A DNA stretch of 16,637 nucleotides from Falsiroseomonas sp035644895 (GTDB taxonomy: Bacteria > Pseudomonadota > Alphaproteobacteria > Acetobacterales > Acetobacteraceae): assembly GCA_035644895.1 (NCBI GenBank), contig DASQNQ010000120.1, positions 1 to 16,637 of the forward strand, written 5' to 3'. Both the position numbers and the translations under genes were made by a program. The notes below the pieces were generated by a model. That model ran no database searches, was not told where the DNA came from, and saw only the letters and a list, made by a program, of their open reading frames with translations. The stretch's first letter is position 1; the number at the start of each line of letters is the position of its first letter. Below are positions 13,883-16,637 of the stretch, in pieces.

Positions 13883-14104
13883 ATGTGGAACGAGCCCTAT
13901 CTCGAGACCTGCTGCCGCTCCGCGCTCCACCGGCTGACGCTGGTGGGCGGGGCGGGCCGCCCGGACGGGCTGAAGGACGGGCCGTGCCTGGAGAGGCTCG
14001 GCACGATGGGCCTCGCGCGGCTGCGCGATGACGGGCGGCACGAGATCACGCCCGAGGGCCAGGCGCGGCACGCGCTTGAGATCCGGCGGCGCGTCTCAGC
14101 CTGA
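13883..14104 (+). CDS. Small winged-helix-like protein in phage module
   Basis: A 73-residue product (82 if the ATG at 13856 is used) lies on the strand opposite the rest of the phage-type module. Its second half, LERLGTMGLARLRDDGRHEITPEGQARHALEI, has the helix-wing pattern of the last part of a winged-helix DNA-binding domain. The N-terminal part contains paired cysteines (10-11). Its 3' end overlaps the 3' end of the terminase gene by nine bases, and its 5' end lies within about 50 bases of the start of the membrane coiled-coil gene. No ribosome site is convincing at either ATG. It could be a small repressor or regulator of the lysis/packaging genes, but no family can be named, and it could in principle be a shadow frame. 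Confidence 0.55.
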   Translation: MWNEPYLETCCRSALHRLTLVGGAGRPDGLKDGPCLERLGTMGLARLRDDGRHEITPEGQARHALEIRRRVSA

Positions 14105-15532
14105 GCCGCGCCAGGGGCGCGTGACGCCGCCGGCGGGCGGCAGGCTGGGCAGGCGCACCGGCTCGGCCAGCAGGCAGCCCGCGACGGCATCGAGCGCATC
14201 GTCCCGCGCGCCGCGGGCGTCGGGGCGCCACTCCGCCATCTCCCGCGGGAAGGGGGTGCGGAAGACGCCCTCATGCGCCGAGAGGCGACGGGCTGCGAGC
14301 ACCGGGTCGAAGGCCGCCAGGATGCGCTCCGCCTTCGGGCGGCGGCTCGTCTCCTCCAGCACGGCGCAGGCCGCACCGGCGCGCGCCATCTCCCGCCGCA
14401 GCAGGGCGGGCAGGAAGCGGCCGAGGCCGTTGGTTTCCACCCGCACCACCGGCAGCATCAGGTCGCGCGCGATGGCCGCGACCTGGCGGCATTGCTGCGT
14501 CGCCGGGTCCTCCGCCGCGTCCGGGTCCTGGGTGATCCAGGCGAGGCGATGGAGGTGGAAGCGCGCCTCCGCATCCGCGTAGACGGCGGCCAGCACGGAG
14601 CCGTCGCCCGCCGCGCCGGCCCGCCCGAAGGCCGGGTCCCACCAGCCGCCGCCCGAGACGAGGCGCCGGCCCATCAGGCTCAGCAGGCCGCGCCCGTTCG
14701 CCTCCCGGTACTCGGGCTCGGCCGCGTAGCGGGCGACGAGCGCGGGGTCGAGCCGCGCGGCCTCGGGCGCGAGCGCCTCCAGCATCATCTGGCGGCGGAA
14801 GGCGAGGGGGCCGACGCGGCGGCGCAGCGCCTCCACGGCGGCCGCGGTGAAGCGCTCGGGCCAGGCGGAGCGGCCGGCCCCGTCCAGCAGCGGCAGCACC
14901 ATGCGGCGGCAGTCGGAGAGCGGCCCGGCCTCGGCGTACAGCGTCTCCTCCGTGTGCGGCGTGCCGACGAACAGCGTGGTGCCGCCGGGCACCAGCACGA
15001 ACTCCGCCTCGGTCAGGCGCGTGCGCAGCTCCTCCCGCTTGCCCGGCGTGTCGCAATTGCCCGCGACCTCCACGTCGTCGCAGACGATCAGCTCCGCGCG
15101 TGCCCCGGTGATGTTGCCGCCGATGCCGGCCGCCAGCATGGACGCATCGCGCAGCACCGCCTGCCGCGCGACGGTGAAGCGGTCCGCCGCCCAGGATGCC
15201 TCCGCCCCGCCCGGCAGCAGCGCGCCGCAGAGCGGATGCCGCCCGAGGATGCGCCGCACCGTCGCCACCATGCGCGTCGCCAGCGCCTGGTCGGCAGCGA
15301 GCACGAGGATGCGCGTGTCGGGCTGGCGATACAGCCGCCAGGCGCAGAACAGCCCGACGAGGGTGGACTTGCCGCAGCCGCGGAAGGCCATCAGCAGCAG
15401 GCGCGTGTCGCCCGCCTCCCATCGCGCCTCCAGCCAGGCGAGGATGCGGCGGTGGACGGGCGGCGTCGCCTGGCCCGAGAGGCGGTTCCAGATCCAGACG
15501 AACTCGGTGAGCGTCGCCGGGGCGGGACTCAT
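14096..15532 (-). CDS. Phage terminase large subunit
   Basis: A complete 478-residue TerL, the motor that packages DNA into proheads and cuts it. The N-terminal ATPase domain has Walker A at RGCGKST (51-57, Lys55), the Walker B region LIVCDDVE (148-155) and a coupling-type motif TLFVGTPHTEETLY (186-199). The C-terminal RNase H-like nuclease has WWDPAFG (297-303, first Asp299), an acidic residue near VETNGLG (365-371) and the closing RDDALDAVAG (443-452) with Asp448. All catalytic blocks are intact, which argues against a decayed gene. Its ATG overlaps the stop of the 94-residue gene upstream (ATGA), so they are coupled. It may belong to a prophage or a gene-transfer-agent-like element; portal and capsid genes are not downstream as they usually are. 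Confidence 0.92.
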   Translation of the reverse strand: MSPAPATLTEFVWIWNRLSGQATPPVHRRILAWLEARWEAGDTRLLLMAFRGCGKSTLVGLFCAWRLYRQPDTRILVLAADQALATRMVATVRRILGRHPLCGALLPGGAEASWAADRFTVARQAVLRDASMLAAGIGGNITGARAELIVCDDVEVAGNCDTPGKREELRTRLTEAEFVLVPGGTTLFVGTPHTEETLYAEAGPLSDCRRMVLPLLDGAGRSAWPERFTAAAVEALRRRVGPLAFRRQMMLEALAPEAARLDPALVARYAAEPEYREANGRGLLSLMGRRLVSGGGWWDPAFGRAGAAGDGSVLAAVYADAEARFHLHRLAWITQDPDAAEDPATQQCRQVAAIARDLMLPVVRVETNGLGRFLPALLRREMARAGAACAVLEETSRRPKAERILAAFDPVLAARRLSAHEGVFRTPFPREMAEWRPDARGARDDALDAVAGCLLAEPVRLPSLPPAGGVTRPWRGSG

Positions 15533-15813
15533 CCCTCCTCCTCCGCCATGCCCTCGCGCGCGGCGCGCAGCGCCTCCGCCGCCGGGTCGCCCTCCGGCGG
15601 CTCGAGGCCCGCCAGCTCGCGGATCGCGGCGAGGTGCGCGAGCGCCGCCTTCGCCGCGCCGTGATGCGCGGCAAACGCCTTCGGGTCGTCCACCGAGGCG
15701 GCGCCGAGCTGCACGAAGCGCGCATAGTCCGCGGCGACGCGCGCGACCGCCTCCTCCAGCGTCTCGCGCGGGAGGGGCACGGGCGGCTCGTGCTTGCGTG
15801 CGGCGCGCCTCAC
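15529..15813 (-). CDS. Small protein in terminase small-subunit position
   Basis: A 94-residue protein starting with a GTG at 15811-15813 that overlaps the previous gene's stop (GTGA) and ending with an ATGA overlap into the terminase gene, so all three are translationally coupled. It has a basic start (MRRAARKHEPP), then two or three helices (about 17-36, 43-70 and 77-90) and an acidic tail (EGMAEEEG). I do not recognise a family. Position immediately before terL, small size, helical content and charge split would suit a small terminase subunit, which recognises the packaging site. No helix-turn-helix is obvious, however, so this rests on synteny alone. Confidence 0.68.
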   Translation of the reverse strand: MRRAARKHEPPVPLPRETLEEAVARVAADYARFVQLGAASVDDPKAFAAHHGAAKAALAHLAAIRELAGLEPPEGDPAAEALRAAREGMAEEEG

Positions 15814-16637
15814 GACTTCACCACGCGCACGCGCACCGTGCCCGGGTTGAGGTCCACCGCGCCGCCCGTCGGGTTCCACAGCCTGACCGTGACGGTGCCC
15901 TGTGCTCCGATGCCGGCAAGCAACGGCAGGGTGGTGGAGGCGGACCAGGCCGCCTGGCAGAAATCCCCCGGCATGGCGCCGGGCACCGCGACGTTGAGCG
16001 AGGCGGTGGCACCGGCGGCCAGCGAGGGCGGATCCCACGCCGCCTCCGCCCGCAGCTCCCGCAGCCCATGCGGCAGGTCCGGCAGCCCGAAGAGCAGCGG
16101 CGCGGAGGCGCCCGGATCGGTGAAGAGCCGCATGGCCCGCACCTCGTAGTCGGCCGAGAGGCGGCACACCCCGATCACCGCGAAGGCGACCTGCGGCGCG
16201 AGGCGGATCGCCTGCAGCCGGGTCAGCCCCGCATCGTTCATGTCGGCCGAGCCCTGCCACCAGCGCGCGGCGGCGTTCCACTGCACCGACTGGCCCGACA
16301 GCAGCACCATCCGCCCGTGCGCGTCGGTCAGCAGCGTGCGGTCCGCCGCGAAGCACATGGCGAAGATGCGCGGGTTGTCGGCGTCCACGGCCAGCGCGAA
16401 CTCATGCGCGTTCGTCGTGTCCACCACGAAGCCGAGCGCCCGCCCGCCGGAAAGCGTCACGCCGCGGTTCGTCAGCGCGAAGCCATCCAGGCCGGGAAAG
16501 ACGAAGTGCTCCAGGAGGCTCGGCGTGCCGGCGACGTTGGAGGAGAGGCAGGCCAGCCGGTCGAACCCCGTCTCGTTCGCCGTCCAGCGGAAGGCCGCCG
16601 CGCGCAGCGAGGGGACATCGGCCACCAGGCGCGTCAT
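15810..16637 (-). CDS. Phage virion or tail-type structural protein, possibly complete
   Basis: A 275-residue frame whose first ATG coincides with the last bases of the window, so the true start may lie beyond it. The protein is beta-rich, with no membrane helix or signal peptide. The C-terminal domain (about 200-275; WDPPSLAAGATASLNVAVPGA, then TVTVRLWNPTGGAVDLNPGTVRVRVVK) resembles the repeated beta domain seen at the ends of phage tail or surface proteins in alphaproteobacterial prophages. The N-terminal part (NETGFDRLACLSSNVAGTPS, WWQGSADMNDAGLTRL) is not assignable to a named fold by eye. The gene feeds directly into the small gene and terL by a GTGA overlap, placing it in the same transcript. 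The structural assignment is inference. Confidence 0.6.
   Translation of the reverse strand: MTRLVADVPSLRAAAFRWTANETGFDRLACLSSNVAGTPSLLEHFVFPGLDGFALTNRGVTLSGGRALGFVVDTTNAHEFALAVDADNPRIFAMCFAADRTLLTDAHGRMVLLSGQSVQWNAAARWWQGSADMNDAGLTRLQAIRLAPQVAFAVIGVCRLSADYEVRAMRLFTDPGASAPLLFGLPDLPHGLRELRAEAAWDPPSLAAGATASLNVAVPGAMPGDFCQAAWSASTTLPLLAGIGAQGTVTVRLWNPTGGAVDLNPGTVRVRVVKS

Noticed and set aside
14271..15725. 484-codon minus frame overlapping terL
   Set aside because: It lies in a different frame from the terminase, whose Walker and nuclease motifs are clear; composition is shadow-like.
1..16637. tRNA genes, CRISPR arrays, IS elements, integrase or att sites
   Set aside because: Looked for on both strands by eye; no cloverleaf-type tRNA sequence, regularly spaced repeats, transposase or recombinase motifs, or flanking direct repeats were found.

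Overview
The window is very GC-rich DNA with strong third-position G/C bias, so most long open frames are antisense shadows. The gene families point to an alphaproteobacterium: two HWE-family histidine kinases, a DUF6152/DUF6644 pair, a TIGR01459-type HAD protein beside class 2 pyrD, and SleB-type phage lysis genes. A Roseomonas-like member of the Acetobacteraceae fits best, but that is inference from gene content and base composition. No rRNA, tRNA, CRISPR array, insertion sequence or integrase was seen.

Layout. Positions 1-5140 are ordinary chromosome: the 3' end of an unknown + strand gene, then on the minus strand a small membrane protein (DUF6644) behind a secreted DUF6152 protein, a Bcr/CflA-type MFS exporter, and the coupled pair pyrD then HAD-IIA phosphatase-like gene (ATGA overlap). 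A divergent EamA/DMT transporter follows on the + strand. Positions 5236-12672 form a sensing and regulation block: a membrane Cache-PAS-HWE kinase, an intracellular glycoside hydrolase family 2 enzyme, two tandem Crp/Fnr-type regulators and a second, soluble PAS-HWE kinase on the opposite strand. Neither kinase has a receiver or response-regulator gene beside it. The two Crp/Fnr genes are paralogs whose helix-turn-helix coding DNA is almost identical while the sensor halves have diverged, and their upstream leaders are also homologous.

Positions 12697-16637 form a compact phage or gene-transfer-agent-like module, read on the minus strand from the right edge: a virion or tail-type protein, a 94-residue protein in the small-terminase position, an intact large terminase, a membrane-anchored coiled-coil protein, a SleB-type cell wall hydrolase lacking a signal peptide, and a DUF952 protein. 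Several of these overlap by GTGA or ATGA. A small winged-helix-like gene is inserted on the + strand between the terminase and the lysis pair. Whatever structural genes exist would lie to the right of the window.

Worth following up: the homogenised DNA-binding domains and shared leaders of the regulator pair, the unusual packaging/lysis gene order with an antiparallel small gene, and the ambiguous start of the second HWE kinase. I see nothing that clearly amounts to a wholly new system.
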